DNA of 64,000 nucleotides, taken from NCBI RefSeq assembly GCF_040939455.1, contig NC_134112.1:70138501-70202500 (forward strand), read 5' to 3'. Under the pieces are notes generated by a model. It saw only the letters and a list, made by a program, of their open reading frames with translations. It was not told where the DNA came from and did no database searches. The position numbers and the translations under genes were made by a program. Of the stretch, positions 11,341 to 24,864 are shown piece after piece; within the stretch, counting starts at the first letter, position 1, and every line of letters begins with the position of its first letter. The DNA comes from Microcebus murinus. Lineage: Eukaryota > Chordata > Mammalia > Primates > Cheirogaleidae.

Positions 11341-12080
11341 TTCTTCAATTTCCTATTCCATACCCATTCCTTATCTCTTTTCTCTGCTTCTAAAATCTTA
11401 CATGTTAAAAAAAATAAAATCTTATGTGTTGGATTTTGGATCTCCTGGATCAAATTCCCATATATTTTAACTTTCTGTATCTTTTAAATTCTCATATCTC
11501 CTATTTTTTTATTTCTTTGTCTTTTGCTCTAAGTTCTGAGACATTTAAGAGTCTTAATTTAATTACTTATTAGAAAATATTTCCATTAAGTTGGTTATTC
11601 AGTAGTTTGATGATTCTGTCTTTGAATTTTGTAATCATATTTTAAATTCCCAGGAACTCATTTTGTTCTCTGATTAGCACTTTTATTATAGCAGCTTGTG
11701 AGATACTTTCTCAAATCTAAAGATACTATTTCCCAGCATTACTTCTATTTGTTCTTAGTGACCCTTCCTGTTGAAGCCACTGGGTTTTCCTCAAATGTCT
11801 GATAATGCATAGGTGGAGGTTTGTGTTTGTAAATGAAGGACCAGGTTGACTATTATGTTTAGCTGGCATTCATTTCCCCAAAGATGAGCAATCAGTTCCC
11901 TAAAAGAGTCTTTCCTTTTAGACAACTAAAAGGAGTTGGGAGTGGGGCAGGGAGAAGGGATCTGGCTGTAGTATCTGTGTTGTTTGACAGACCAGGCCAA
12001 TGGGTAAGCTTTACTTGGGGTTCTAGAGGGTTGGGCAGGTTATCGGGTGGGGATCCCTCCCAAAGTTAACATTAGGAAAG
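11341..12080 (-). mobile_element. Old L1M 3' UTR-like fragment
   Basis: The segment carries antisense L1ME-style UTR text, including 'cagtagtttgatgattctg', 'aattcccaggaactcatttt', 'ctgttgaagccactgggttt' and a GC-richer block to 12065. The 61-codon frame at 11884-12069 falls within it and is not considered a gene. Name and limits are tentative. Confidence 0.45.
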
Positions 12081-13072
12081 GTTTCCCATCAAGGTGATGG
12101 TGCTTTGGCTTCTTGGGTGGATAGATGCCTATCTTCTCCACTTCAAATTCTTCATGGTAGTAGGGAGGATCTAAGTGAAACTGCTCACTTTTTTCTCATC
12201 CTTATGACCACCCAAAAAGCCCTTCTTAGTTCATGCTTTTGTTTTTGTTTTTAAAAGAAAGCTTAGGAAGCTGGAGCTTCTTCTGAATAGAAAGCCTACA
12301 GGGAGCAATAATCCTGCTGGTCTCATTCCCTGATGGCTGCCTCATTGCCCATTAATGTTCTTTTATATCTCTGAAAAAAAAACAACACAATTTAAACAGT
12401 TTCATTGAAGTATTATATAACTCACATGCCATAAAATTCTTTTGCTGGCTCTAAGTTTAACATTTCTCCTGGACTCTTGGGAAGTCTGCACCCACCCTTA
12501 GGGTTTTTAACTGTGCCTTTCCTTACTTTCTATTTTCTACTCTCACTCACATTCTCTCTGCCAAGCTTTTCTCAAACTTTCTGGCCCATAGCAGTTTCTT
12601 TTTTTATTTCCTGCATACATCACATTTTCCTTCCCTAAACATTTTCGTTTTTTGCTATTTATTGGGATGTTTGGAGGAAGGGAAGGTAGAGTCATGAGCT
12701 TTAGTATATTTCCTTCCCAGATTCATATTTTTATGGCTTAAGGTAGCTTATTATTGTATCGGTGACATTTATATTATACAAGTAGGAGACATAGAACACA
12801 TATCTACTGAAAATACAATTGGTTGATGGATAAGACTGACTTAAAAGATTTCAAGAATGGACCCGTTTCCTTATTTTGGACATATAATTAGAAGTCTTTA
12901 AAGAGATGAGATTTTTCAGAAGAATTTGTTAGAAGTAACACATGTTATCCCAAAAGAACTCTGTATAACACCAAGTATGATATTTTGACTCTAGAATAAA
13001 ACTTACTTGATTGCTTTAGACATGACTGTATATACTTAAAAATTCACTCAGAGTTCCATTTGTGTTATTTGA

Positions 13073-13074
<2 letters not shown>
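12081..13074. other. Mostly unrecognised
   Basis: A short piece at 12395-12440 ('cattgaagtattatataact' then 'catgccataaaattc') resembles the antisense end of an L1ME 3' UTR. The rest shows nothing I can name. Confidence 0.4.

Positions 13075-13113
<39 letters not shown>
13075..13113. repeat. (TA)n microsatellite
   Basis: An uninterrupted TA array of about 39 bp. Confidence 0.95.
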
Positions 13114-13118
<5 letters not shown>

Positions 13119-13924
13119 TATGTAGGTTTATTTCAATGCAAACATGGGTTTAGGTTCTATTACAATATATATTTATGGCCTTACTATTCCAAGGCTTTCT
13201 ATACTTATCATGTAATACATTCTGTGACAGTCTCCCATTAAACCATCTACTAGAAGGATTGACATTAGTTATGGGATAGAGTAGTCTCAGCTCTTTAGAC
13301 ATATAACTACTGTGCCATTTTGATGTAATTCTGTATAAATTTCAAACATTTCTATTTAACATAATCAAGTGGTATGAAATCTTCTTTTTAAATGGCAAGT
13401 ATACAGTACTAGCTCAATTGGCACTTAGCAACAGTCCTTTTACAATATGCACAATAGCTTCCAGCAGGGAGTTTTTTAAGGACCATCCTTTGAGAGCACA
13501 AACTCACACATGTACAATCAGTAGACATCAAGGTTCTATCTCCAGTTCCCCTTGAGATGTTATTTAGCTAATGTACAAATGTTACAGCTAAGCTGTTAAG
13601 CCTGAAAAATAGAACACACAGTTGTATGCAGGTACACTCATTTTTCATTCTCTTGGTTAATATCTTCATATTCTAATTCTACATAAAATAATATCTAGAA
13701 TGAATTGGGATTAATTTTTAGTACATAGGCATTTTTCATCTTTTAAATATGCTAGGAACATTTGTGAGTATAATTTTTCATAGTAGCAGAGCACCATGGA
13801 GTGGATATGCACTGAAAGAAGTTGCTTGATTATATAATACTTAGTTTTTCTGTCAGATTATAATTATGTCATAGGCTGCTGACACTTTGCATTGTAACAA
13901 AGGACATGCAATCCAGTATTATTT
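13114..13924. other. No recognisable feature
   Basis: AT-rich sequence without a supported gene or named repeat. Confidence 0.5.
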
Positions 13925-14045
13925 GAATCCACAGCACACTCCTGGGAGACAGGGACTGGGTTTTATTTATCATTGTTTCTCAGTGCACTTGGTGCCTGGC
14001 ACGTATTTAATACTCAATCACTATTTGAATGCATAAATTAATAAC
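13925..14045 (+). repeat. L2 LINE 3' end
   Basis: The order of motifs fits the L2 3' terminus: 'gggagacagggactgggtt', 'gtgcctggcacgtatttaat' and 'actatttgaatgcataaatt'. L2 is an ancient mammalian LINE and the fragment is non-coding. Confidence 0.65.
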
Positions 14046-15044
14046 AAACATGGAAAATAATTTTTAAATAAATCAAGGTAATCTTTTATACATTGTGTAC
14101 AAAAACTAAATTGATTGACACCATGATTTTTATGTTAAGAATAAAAGAAATTATAAAATTTTCAGAAGAAACACTACCACATTTCTATCACATTTCTATT
14201 TTCTCCACTTACCTAAGAAATAAGTATTAGTAGCATCTAAACATTAAGATTACATGAGGGCCAATTAGGAATTTCCAATAATATTTATATACCCGGTTTG
14301 GAGTTTATTCTGATGCAGCTTTCAAAACGTGAACAGAGTAATTAGCAAAGCGTTGTGCACAGTGTTTATCCAACAGGATCGCCATCTTCAATACCATTTC
14401 AATCTAGACTCCTCTTCACCATTCCCTATTGCTTAAGCTATGCTGACAACTCTTTTCTGTTTCCATATTCCTGAGTTGACTGACTGATACTACTGAGATT
14501 GTATGAAAGGAAGAGTGGGACATAGGAAATCCTTCACGATCTAAATCCAGCTTCTTTCTCTGTAGTTTGCACCTGTTAAATGACAAGCCTTGAATTCTGT
14601 AAATTGATGTATGAAGCTGCTGTTTTCTCTCTATCACAGTTGTATGTTCTGGGGTGATTATGGAATCCGGGAGGGAGAAGATCAAGTTATTCTGTGGGAA
14701 CATCAACATCACATTTCTTTCTTTTACGTTTTTCTGCTTCCATCATTATTAAATTTAGTTGCAAAAATCTCTTGATTTAAATATCTCTAGGCAAATGTTA
14801 GTGCCTCTTTTTCTCCTTTCATGTTTTCATCTTTTCTAGACCATAGTCTTTAAAGTAATGTCACACTGATATTAATTTTGTGGCAGGAAGGGAATTTTGA
14901 AAATGATTAATCAAGCTGTTCCCATTTGACAGATCCAAAAACTAAGTTAAAGATTGTGTCTAGTTTAGATCACAATAATAGTAACAGACCACTTGGCTCC
15001 CAGTTCACTGTTTTCAGTTCCTTTCAAAATTGCTGCAGAGAATA
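14046..15044. other. No recognisable feature
   Basis: The 98-codon minus-strand frame at 14416-14712 has no recognisable domain and no support from context. Nothing else is identified. Confidence 0.5.
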
Positions 15045-15383
15045 CAGTTGTCTTTCAGTATTCATGGGAGATTGCTCTACAACTTCTTGTGGATACCAAA
15101 CTGCACAGATCTTAAGTCTGTGATATAAAATGATGTAGTATTTGCACATAACCTATATACATCCTCTGATATACTTTAAATCATCTCTAGATTACTTACA
15201 ATACCTAATACAATGTAAATGCTATGTAAATAGTTGTTGCACTGCATTGTTAGGGAATAATGACAAGAAAAAAGAAAAAAGTCTGTATATGTTCAGTACA
15301 GATGCAATTTTTTAAAAAGAATTTTCCATCTCCAGTTGGTTGAATCCATGGATAGGGAACCCATGGATATGAAAAGCTGACTG
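15045..15383. mobile_element. Tigger-type DNA transposon (non-autonomous, MER2-like)
   Basis: The ends are inverted repeats: 'cagttgtctttcagtattca' on the left, and on the right the reverse of 'cagtcagcttttcatatcca'. Both ends are flanked by TA, the target site of Tc1/mariner-superfamily elements. Inside is recognisable text such as 'ttacttacaatacctaatac', 'gctatgtaaatagttgttg', 'gaataatgacaagaaaaaag' and 'tggttgaatccatggatagg'. It has no transposase frame, as expected for a short internal-deletion derivative. The exact family name is from memory. Confidence 0.75.
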
Positions 15384-17510
15384 TATTCATTTAGTTTAAC
15401 TTTAATATTTATTAAACTTAAAAGTTTATAGATGAGTGGACTCGTTATAAAGTCAAATCAAACTTCGTTACAGAAAAAAAAAACCTAAAAAGTTTAAGAG
15501 GCCTTGAATTGGTTGCAATTCACTTCTTAAAAAACATTGTACTTATGTTTAATCCCAGATAAATCAGATAATTTTTCTTTATTTTTTGCTACATCTATTC
15601 CAAAGTGAGAACATCTAGGTAAGAAAAAATGATATTTGGAAAAAGTGGCTTTCCCTTAATACCTCTGCCCAAAGATATCCTCTCTTGCCTATGATGATAC
15701 AGATGCTAATTTGAATCATTTTATAAATAAAAAGGAATAACAGAAAATCACAGCACAAAAGAACTCAAGTACAAACTATATAGTTAACCATGAGAAGGTA
15801 CTTAGGATTCTGAGTCTCCATATGCAGCCTCCTTTTCAGCCTCTCTCTTAATAGCTATCAAGTGCACTTGTTGGTCCAGGCAATATAAGATGGGCATTAT
15901 GTCCCTCTGTCTGCTGAGTTCTTTAAAAGCAATCCAAAAAGTCTCAAGATGAATACTGTGTAAGTTTCACGGAAACTGGCAACCTGCCACTGAAGGCTTT
16001 TGCAAAGTCTAAATCAAGGCCATTCAAAAGACTCTAAACTTTGCGGTGTGATGAAGTCAGGAATTCTATGCTATCATTTGATGAAACCTCTTTCGTACAA
16101 TGTGCAAGTGATAACTGACCTCAAAATTATGCTACAAACTATGAAACTTACATAGGCCATGGAACACTGTTTACATGTATATAAAAGAAGACAGAAGGGG
16201 TTCATATCTTGAAACTATTGCTCTATGTTTCTAATTTTCACTTACATGCAACAATATGTAAGGAAATTATTCACAGAAATAAGGAAAAGCCCCTCAGATT
16301 AAAACCACTGAAATTTTATTTTTAAATATATACGTCTCTGAGCAGTAAGAAATATTAATTAAGAACACTTATTTCTTTTACTCTAAAATCGGATTTTTAA
16401 AATAACTAGAGCTGGTTAGAATTAATGTTTAAACTCTTGTCAAAGCTAAATTATTGGCTACTTCACCATTTGAAAAGCCGTAACCAATTTAAACCATTAA
16501 AATCATCTGTGGAGAAAAATTGAAAGCCAAGTTTTGGGTGGAAAGGATTCAAAGTCCCCAAGATATTAAATTTAAAAGTTCACTCTCTTACCTTCAAACT
16601 TCTAAATTACAATATCATGACCCTGATGCAATATATTTTTAAGAGAGTGCTGTGGTACAGTACTATACGTAATTATTTCACTCCTCGGAAGAAAAGCCCA
16701 TCATTCAGAGAGAATAAAACTTTAAGAAAGCTATAAAGTCCATTTCTTTAGAAACATATGTCGTTTACATCACTAAGTTACACTGTACAATTGTGTCCTA
16801 TCAAGTTTTGGGACACCTGCCTAATATAATATTAGTTTTTTCAAAATTATTGCTAGCTCTCTTTGAGATACAAGCCTGAGAGCAAGTCATTTTTCAATGG
16901 TGAATAAATAAATAGCTCCAAAATGACAAATCACTGAAATTAAAATGATATTTTACAATGATTTTCAGTCTTATCAAGTATTTGATAATCTGTGTTTAAA
17001 TACCATTGTTCTAAGGTTTCTACCCTAGCAGCTTACACAATTGTTTTTGCTGCCAATTTAAACTTACTTTTTAAATGAGTAATTTAAGCCAGAAAAGTTA
17101 AATATTATTTGGGTTTGCTTTTGAGTTGGAAATAGAGTTTGATTTGGCACAGTGATAAGTAAAAAAAAAAGAAAAAAAGAATCTGCTCCTACTGAATCAC
17201 ATGTAGAAGATCTCCTCAAGTTCTTGCATCTTTCCATAAACCACTAAAAGGCAAATAAGCAAAAAGTGGTATGGGAATCAAATAAATGCATTTTCTAAGG
17301 ATTTTTTTGACAAAACTCCACTATGTCTTTTGTTTATAATCACTGTTACCTCCCAGAAGAGACATTACTCATAAAATATTGAGAGAACATTCTATACCAT
17401 AGCATGTTATGATTTGTTTAATTCATTTTTATGCCTATGCCCTTACAGGAAGATCATTTCCTCTATTTATACTGTATTATGATTTGTTGGATCTATTCAA
17501 ATCTATGACT
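15384..17510. other. Long stretch without recognised feature
   Basis: About 2.1 kb of AT-rich sequence with no supported gene, RNA or named repeat. It could be unique intronic or intergenic DNA. Confidence 0.5.

Positions 17511-17557
<47 letters not shown>
17511..17557. repeat. Compound (CA)n(TA)n microsatellite
   Basis: CA units (17511-17529) pass directly into TA units, followed by a purine-rich 'gagaaagaggggggc'. Confidence 0.95.
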
Positions 17558-17561
<4 letters not shown>

Positions 17562-18425
17562 GAAAGAGGGGGGCATCAATAGTGTTAAACATTTTAGAAT
17601 TGGTCTTTGAGTAAAATAAATATACTGTCTAGTATCTACATGATTAGAGATAGCAAATGACTGAGATAATATGTATTCCTAGTGATTTTTTGAGAATTCA
17701 GAAAGATAACTATTTTAACTTTTTAGATGAAATGAAACAATCTACCTACATACTTTCTTATGGTAGCAAAAATGTCTTTATCTTCTCCAGGTATCAGAGC
17801 AATTATCAAATACTTCTGCCCTCAAAAATATGTTCCATTTTAGGAAGGTAATTGCTTAGAAATGAATCAGTAAGGGAATCCTTTCTGAGAAAAAATGGTC
17901 CAGGTAAGAAGTTCCTAATAGTTTATAAACAGCAATAGTTCAACTCAGCAAACTTGACTATAAAGTACTCTATTATGAGCAAATACAATTTTCTTATACT
18001 GAAATAACCCAAAACCCAGATTCTTTGTTAAGAGAACCCCATATTAGTGAAAAGCAGCCCAAAGGTAAATTCCCAAGGTCACATGTGTCACTTTTATTGG
18101 TGGTTAGGCTGGCTCTCAGAAGACATACTTTCCACCTTTATTATTTTGGCTTAAGCATGAACGAAAGCCTTTAGTTTGATATACTTTAACATGGGTGAAG
18201 CTGAAACTTAGAAAATGCTTTGAAGATTTAAAAACTTTATTAAATAATTTGGAATATCAAAAGGAAAGCACACCAAAAAATTACCAGAAATATATAAACA
18301 CCTGAGTTAAAATGTTAAATTGCTGAATATATCTTTTATTAACACAGGCCTTTTTATCAAAGAGTTCACAGTCTACTTAATTAATGTGCGTGTTAAGAAC
18401 CACAAGTGAAAGAACATGATTACTA
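17558..18425. other. No recognisable feature
   Basis: No supported gene or named repeat is seen. A 64-codon open frame at 17657-17851 has no distinguishing features. Confidence 0.5.
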
Positions 18426-18553
18426 TAATACATATATAGTATAGATGGGGATCTCACTGTGTTGCTCAGTCTGGACTCAAATCCCTGAGCTCAGGTGGTC
18501 CTCCCACCTCAGTATCCTGAGTAGCTGGGACTACAAACATGTCTGGCTGATAC
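18426..18553 (-). mobile_element. Alu-related monomer fragment (FLAM-like)
   Basis: The antisense markers are 'gatggggatctcactgtgtt', 'gagctcaggtggtcctccca' and 'gagtagctgggactacaaac'. Only about one monomer is present. It could be a free Alu monomer or a truncated Alu. Confidence 0.7.
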
Positions 18554-18958
18554 CTTCAATATTAAATGTTCAAGAAACAGTCTTTACTTCCAGGGGAAGG
18601 ATTCAAGGAAGGATAAAGGATATAGATTATTTGCAATTGTGAGCTGGAGCTATCAAGAGCTGTTTGTGCGCATTTCTTCCTAACTCTCAGTTTTTAGAAA
18701 GGTCACATTGGTAGCTTGAAATTGGCCTTGATGAGTGTTTATATCATCAAAACTAGCAAATACTATAAATCAGGTATTTAATGCTTAATCAAGTTTGAGA
18801 AATGCACTGAATGCTTTTAGGTAGAGTCATGACAATATCATTTTTTAAATCTTATCATGGTGAGTTTATCCCTAGTCCATGCCAGGAAGGATCTCAGAAT
18901 GGAAAAGAGGTACTATCTATGGGGAAAGAGATGCTACCTTTGGAAAAACTATTTATAT
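18554..18958. other. No recognisable feature
   Basis: No supported gene or named repeat. Confidence 0.5.
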
Positions 18959-19173
18959 CAGGATTTCTCAACCACAGCACTACTGATACTTAGAGTTGTA
19001 TAGGTCTTTGTTGTGAGACACTGTCCTGTACATCGTAGAATATTTAGCAGCACTCATGGTCTCTGTACACTAGATGCCAGTAGCACCTGCCCTAATTGTG
19101 ATTGTCAAAAATGTCTCCAGACATTGTCAAATATTCCCTGGATGGCAAGGGCACTTCTGTTTGAAAACCATTG
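18959..19173 (-). mobile_element. MER5A hAT-Charlie non-autonomous DNA transposon
   Basis: The segment reads through nearly the whole MER5A consensus in antisense: 'ggatttctcaaccacagcac', 'cgtagaatatttagcagcac', 'ctagatgccagtagcacctg', 'gtcaaaaatgtctccagaca' and the terminal 'gtttgaaaaccattg'. The inverted termini are recognisable. Flanking 8-mers 'atttatat' and 'ttctctat' could be a decayed 8-bp target duplication. The open frames across it at 19013-19213 and 19074-19304 are coincidental. Confidence 0.85.
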
Positions 19174-19609
19174 TTCTCTATCTTTGGCTAGTCCTTCAGT
19201 CAGCCTTTATTGAGTTAACTCATGATGGTAATGACCTTGCTCCACAGTTGAGACAATTCCCAACCTATAAGGTTGACTTTACCATTGCAGGACTTGCAGG
19301 ATAACCATATCTTAATATTCTACAGCAGCCATATAATTTACTTAACAGGTGTTGAAGTATATTTATTTAATAATGGTTTGTGTTTTCATGAAAATAAAAT
19401 TGAATTAGCCAATATGTTGTGTGACAATTACTTAAAGGCCTGCCTCTTTCATCTCTCGACTCAATCCTAAAACACCTCTCCACTCCTTATGCAGTATCTA
19501 AAATTCTTTTCATAAAGTTACTTTTTTAAGGTTATGACTTCTCTATGCAAGTGCTCCATTAAAATGCAAAAAAATGTACATCTGCTTGCAAAAACTATAT
19601 TTTATCCCA
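19174..19609. other. No recognisable feature
   Basis: No supported gene or named repeat. Confidence 0.5.
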
Positions 19610-19725
19610 CTATTAGGAATATTCTCATCAAGATGGGCAGCTCCTTAGTGAAAGAAACGGTTTCTCTTTCATTTTGTATCCCTAGCACCTATTACATCAT
19701 TTGTTACATAGGTGTCTATCTTCCA
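19610..19725 (+). repeat. L2/MIR-type 3' end fragment
   Basis: The motif order 'gggcagctccttagtgaaag', 'tctttcattttgtatcccta' and 'gcacctattacatcatttgt' resembles the L2 3' end. It is short and diverged. Confidence 0.5.
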
Positions 19726-20796
19726 AAAGATAGTTTTATAGAACATAGGATAGGAACAAGGTTAGTTTTAATGCTAGAACAGGAGGTAGAGAAGATTGTA
19801 AGGCAAAGAGTACTATTTGGATTTAGGAAGTGAGGAGAAAGGGTATCAAAATAAGGAGAGCATCAGAAGGACAGTAGGAATGAGATAGGAAGGAAAAATG
19901 GCTTATTGGGGACTTTTAAAGGGCTGGCTTTGGTCATTTGATTCCTCTTGTTGCTTTTTATTTGATGATATGGACTACTGGATAATACATGAGACAACTT
20001 AAGGCAACACATGAGAAAAATGCCTCTCTGCATTTTTCTGGTATAGTAACTTCCTTGTCATAGTTGGTAAACTTCCAGATTTAAGCAAGTTCTGAATTTT
20101 TATAGATAGTGACTATTTGCTTGCTAGAATGGTAGCTTAGTTGGTAGACTGTAACATTCACCAGTGTGATTATTCCAGAGAATGCTCTTTGACAGCCCAG
20201 AGATTGTATTTCGCAGTATCTTGTTGGCATTTTACATATTGATTTAATGTCTCTGGTAGCTCTGAGAAAGATGTTTGGTATTTAGTAATTGATATTTCTA
20301 GTAGCAAAAAAATTTAATCATGTAGTTATAGCTTCAGATATTCTTTTGCAAATTTTTCTAATGAAAATTATACAGCTCATAAAGTACATTCTGGTAAGAA
20401 TTGACATCCCCTAAAATTTCAGCAATCATAAATTGACTTTCATAGGACCATGGTTCACTAATATTTGTTTGCCAAACTGTCGTACCCCATAAAAAATTTT
20501 AGTCTTGAAGAACAGCTGTCAACTATTCTGATTACTCATTGGCCTAAATGCCATTGCCTAGTGTTGGTTGTCAATTCTCACAAATCACAGCTGTCATTTC
20601 TTGCTTTTAGATATGAATCAGATTGTCATTTTCTAAAGCTTCCTCTGGTGGATGCAATACAATGCAATAACGTGTATGTGTGTGTATAATATATGGAGAG
20701 ATAGAGTAAGTGAATGTGCTCTCTTTTATTAATATTATCTGATTATGATAGTTTTATTCATGCAATACTCAAAATTATGGCAGAAATCTCTCCCAT

Positions 20797-20798
<2 letters not shown>
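19726..20798. other. No recognisable feature
   Basis: A purine-rich patch lies at 19800-19910. Nothing else can be named. Confidence 0.5.

Positions 20799-20828
<30 letters not shown>
20799..20828. repeat. (CA)n microsatellite
   Basis: A pure CA run of about 30 bp. Confidence 0.95.
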
Positions 20829-20830
<2 letters not shown>

Positions 20831-22934
20831 GTACACAGATGCATGCACACAAACATCATTAAGAGATGACTTAAGGATGAAAAAAGAGGTATTTTTTAAA
20901 CTAGGATGCTAAGGAGACTCTTTACCAAAAAAACTCTATAATCCATAGTGCCTGAATTCCCATCATATAAGTTATCCTATAAAATTTACTTTGTTCCCAT
21001 CAGAACAAGTGCAAATGAAATTAATTCTTGAATGAGGTGGTGTGATAAATCCCTAAGCTCTAATGACATAAGGCTAAAACCATTTACTAAGAGTGAGTTC
21101 TGAATAAAGAAGAAAAAAAAAATGCCAAACTGTAAGCAGAGGAGGTAGGAGGGCCAAAGTACACTATCTACTTCATAATTTTGACTAAAATGATTTATGG
21201 GCACCGTTGGTGACATAATGTAGTTGAGATGCCAAATGAGAATTGAAATTTATATAGAAGTTATGATACGTTCATTATTTCTACCTTATCTTATCTGGAT
21301 AAATGTGCAATAAGATTGCACAAATGCCTACAATAAACATTAATTCTCACAAAATATTTTTTAAGAATCAAGGTAATTAAGAATAAAATTTAATTTTCCT
21401 TTGATATTTGTCATAAATAAGACATGACAAATAGGGCACCTCTACTGGCCTCTAATTTTAAAAGAAACTTGGTAAACTATTTTGTTGCATAAAAAGAAAA
21501 TGTATTAAATACAAGTAGAAAATACAATAATTCGCTTTTCTTTTATACCCTCATTTTTAGGGCGTATCTTATTATTCCAAAGGGAGATCATATGTGAAAC
21601 AAGAATGAGAAGCAGATAAACTGAGCATTCATGAACACACATAGTTCAATTTTTCCTGCCTTATTGTTTAATGATTGATTATTGGCACAATCAATCATTT
21701 AACTATCTTTGTGAATTGACACTTTTCTAAAGAGAACTGGCTAGATAGCTCTGAAAATGTCATCTGTTTCCATTTAGATTCTGAAGAGAGAAGGATAAAA
21801 ATAACATACACAAAGAGAAAACTTTCAACTTAGCTACTTGACTGTCATACCCAATCTTACCACATCCAATATTCAAAAAGTTGAAGAGGTTAAACACACA
21901 TTTAGTTTGATTTCTTCCATTGTGTGTATGTGTTTAAAATATATGCTCAGTTATATTTTTGTATTCCACAGAGAAAAAGCTTACTTGCTTAAATTCTATC
22001 CACATGTATTTTTGACTGGAGAGAATGTCTGTCCTTTTTTCTTCTTAGTAAGGCATTAAATTAGCTCAGTGAACCCAATTGTTTAAAAACAAGAATCTGA
22101 CAGAATGAATAAGAATATGGTTTATTAATGGAAAACACATTTATTTTATAAATAAATAATAGTGCTACTAAAAACATTCCTTGCTATGCAAAAAAAGGAA
22201 AAAATATCTTATGAGTAGATTCATTAAAACTTACTCATATCCATGTGTCAAAATGGAAATTAATAGTTAAATTATATATTATAATTCTTTTACCATCTCT
22301 GAAAAGTAGATGTCCTCATATTTTTATTGAAAGTTTGTAGGGCACCAGTCATATAGTTCCTTCTCATTGTCTCCATCCTTTTTCTTTTCCCCCCAAGAAG
22401 TAATATATGTAAAAAGCCCAATTACGAACAAGGCAGATTTTTTTTGAGGCATTGATCTATTGATTAAATGATTGGAGGCTTCTCTCAGCACTTAGATGGG
22501 GAACTATACATGGGCTTTTAAATTCAAGAAAGTTTTTTACAAATAATTTGATCACTATGTGGGTAGCTTATAAAATATTAGCTCGATTAAATCATATATG
22601 AATTATGAATTAAACTTACACTACAGGTGTTTGAGTTTAGTATCTATTACCAATACCCCCCATTAGGGAGTTTGCAATAATCTCTCTGCAGGAATGGCTG
22701 AGCCAATATTTTAGTCCTGTCTTCGTAACTGCCTTCTTGTTCTTCTGTGTGTGGTAGAAGTTTATAAGCTCTCTTTGCATTAGGCTTAATGGTCAGCATC
22801 TATTCTCAGCATGTTGATATTTTTTCTACATGTGTAATTTTTTTCTTTCTTGGTATTGTACGCTAGTTTCCCTTTCACGAACTCTGCTGACTTTGTACCT
22901 CACCTGGCAAGTCAAATGATTTTGTGTTCTCCAG
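20829..22934. other. Mostly unrecognised; small hairpin at 21670-21699
   Basis: No gene or named repeat. An inverted repeat with 11-bp perfect arms ('aatgattgatt' and 'aatcaatcatt') and an 8-nt loop sits at 21670-21699. Nothing around it suggests a structured RNA. Confidence 0.45.
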
Positions 22935-22988
22935 CATGCTACAAACAGGGTCACGAATGTTCGCCAGCTGCAGACCCAGATGACTCAG
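22935..22988 (+). other. Weak candidate exon, 54 nt
   Basis: A pyrimidine-rich acceptor-like sequence ('ttttgtgttctccag') ends at 22934, and a donor-like 'cag|gtaggc' follows at 22986-22994. The 54 nt between them are a multiple of three and open in two of three frames: 'HATNRVTNVRQLQTQMTQ' in frame 0, or 'CYKQGHECSPAADPDDS' in frame 2. Two CpG dinucleotides survive in an otherwise CpG-poor region. I do not recognise either peptide. Random DNA of this length contains many such pairs, so this is only a pointer. Confidence 0.15.
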
Positions 22989-24864
22989 GTAGGCAGCTCA
23001 GCTGGACCCACAATATTATCAATCACTGTGACCTAGAAATGATCATTCATAAAATCAATACCAAATAATGAGCCTTCTGAGTGGCAGCATTGATCACATG
23101 CCTTCAGAATTGGTTTAGACTATGACTTGGAGCTCCTGCCTTACTCTGTCTTGAACTTCGGTTCTACACTGGAACTGGTACTCTGTCTTCTTCCTTTCTA
23201 TCTCAGTTTGATTAATTCATATAAAAATTCCTGCATCTTTACCTAGTGAAGTTTCCAGAAGTGCTCAGCTGTTTGCCAACGTTTTGGCCAGGGTGAAGAC
23301 TGTGTTCACTAAGGTTGAGATTAGAGGAGGTCTCCCACTTTCCCCACTTGAAGCAGGAAACTTACCAGGACTGTAGGGCCAAGGATGCTGCTAGGAGGAG
23401 TATGAGGCAGAGGTGGCTGGGAAAAAACAGAGTAAAGCCAAGATACAGAAACCAGAAAGATTAAAAATAAATAAAATTGAAAGGAAGTCTAAAAATGAAA
23501 GATAAAGAAAGATAAAAGAAAGATAAAGTTACGGAGTCAAAAGTACAGAGATTAAAAAGAAGAAATCAAAGGAAAATAACTTCTAAAAAGGGGAGTGATC
23601 TCAAGTGATTGCCTGAAACATTGACTTTCAATGATGAAATCCACAAGGTGCTTGCCTAATTCTGACTAGCTTAGTGGGTCTTGAACCATGCACAACCTGA
23701 TACCTAACACCAGGACTTTTCTTTTCTTTTCATCTTCCTTTGTTCATCTGGTTCTGGCATCAATGCCCATTCCAGATCAAACCAAAAGGTTGACCAGCCA
23801 GGACTGCTGTGCTGCTCTTTGCCTTATTTCAGTGGTTTCTCACTGCTAGATTCCTGCCATCCTGGCTTACCTATTAGATTGATGCACTTCATGGCTATGT
23901 CTTTGCCTGACATGTATGTGTGTACATGAAGGTGCCCACCACACACTTAAATACCTGCATGAGCCATTAGCCTGCCTGGATGCCCACAGAGTCAAGCCAT
24001 GGTAGCTAGATTCATTTCTCCAGTCCTTGCCCTCTCTCTTCTGGGTTCTTCCCATTCTTGTGCAGCCAAGCTGTTCTGTTTTCCGCACGCCTTGTTACTA
24101 ACCAGTTCAGCTCAAGACAAGGCATTATTTTCTTATCTTTGCTCTCTGAGTCCTACTCTGAAGCTGCACCACTTTCTTAAGTGCTACCCACCTCATTCTC
24201 CTTTGTTCTGTGCTGTTGACATCTATTACAGTTATACATTCTTTCTTTCATTTGCTACAAACCTTTGAATGACCTTCTGCCCAATAGGAGGGACAAATTT
24301 TCACCCCTTATGAAACCTTTGGGAAGGGAAAGGACTGGTTTCCTGTCAAAACTCTGACAGGATGACAGTGATAATATTCAAAATATTTAACAGTCACTGT
24401 AGCAGAGGTATTGACCATTCAGAATAATATGGCCTCAATGCTGGAGGCCTGCTATGCCAGGCCCTAACCCTTTCTTTGTGGGATTGTAGGAAGGCCAGAG
24501 AATCCTTGAAGAGATGAAACCCCAGGGAAACAGGGAGTGCTTTAAGGGCTAAATAGGTACTTAACAGCCAATATAAAAACCTTTCAATATTTATATACAT
24601 GATGTACCCATATCAGCTATATCGGGTCTGCAAGTTTAACCATCTTCCTATAAACAGAAGCTCTACATTGATTGCTGTTCTTGACTTTAAACAAACTGCC
24701 TATTTAAAGAATTTGCCAAGGCTCCAAAGCTATTAGGAACCCATATAAAAACTTGTATTCCTTCAATTCAACTTTTTATGAATTATAAACCACAAATCAC
24801 ATCTTTAGCTTTTTTTATTACAAATTATCTTATTCTTACTGATGAACTTTCAGGGTTAGTGGAA
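22989..24864. other. No recognisable feature; short purine-rich repeat
   Basis: A purine-rich patch at about 23455-23530 contains three tandem units like 'gaaagataaa'. Open frames of 68-89 codons at 23867-24600 on both strands show no domains. No gene is called. Confidence 0.45.
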
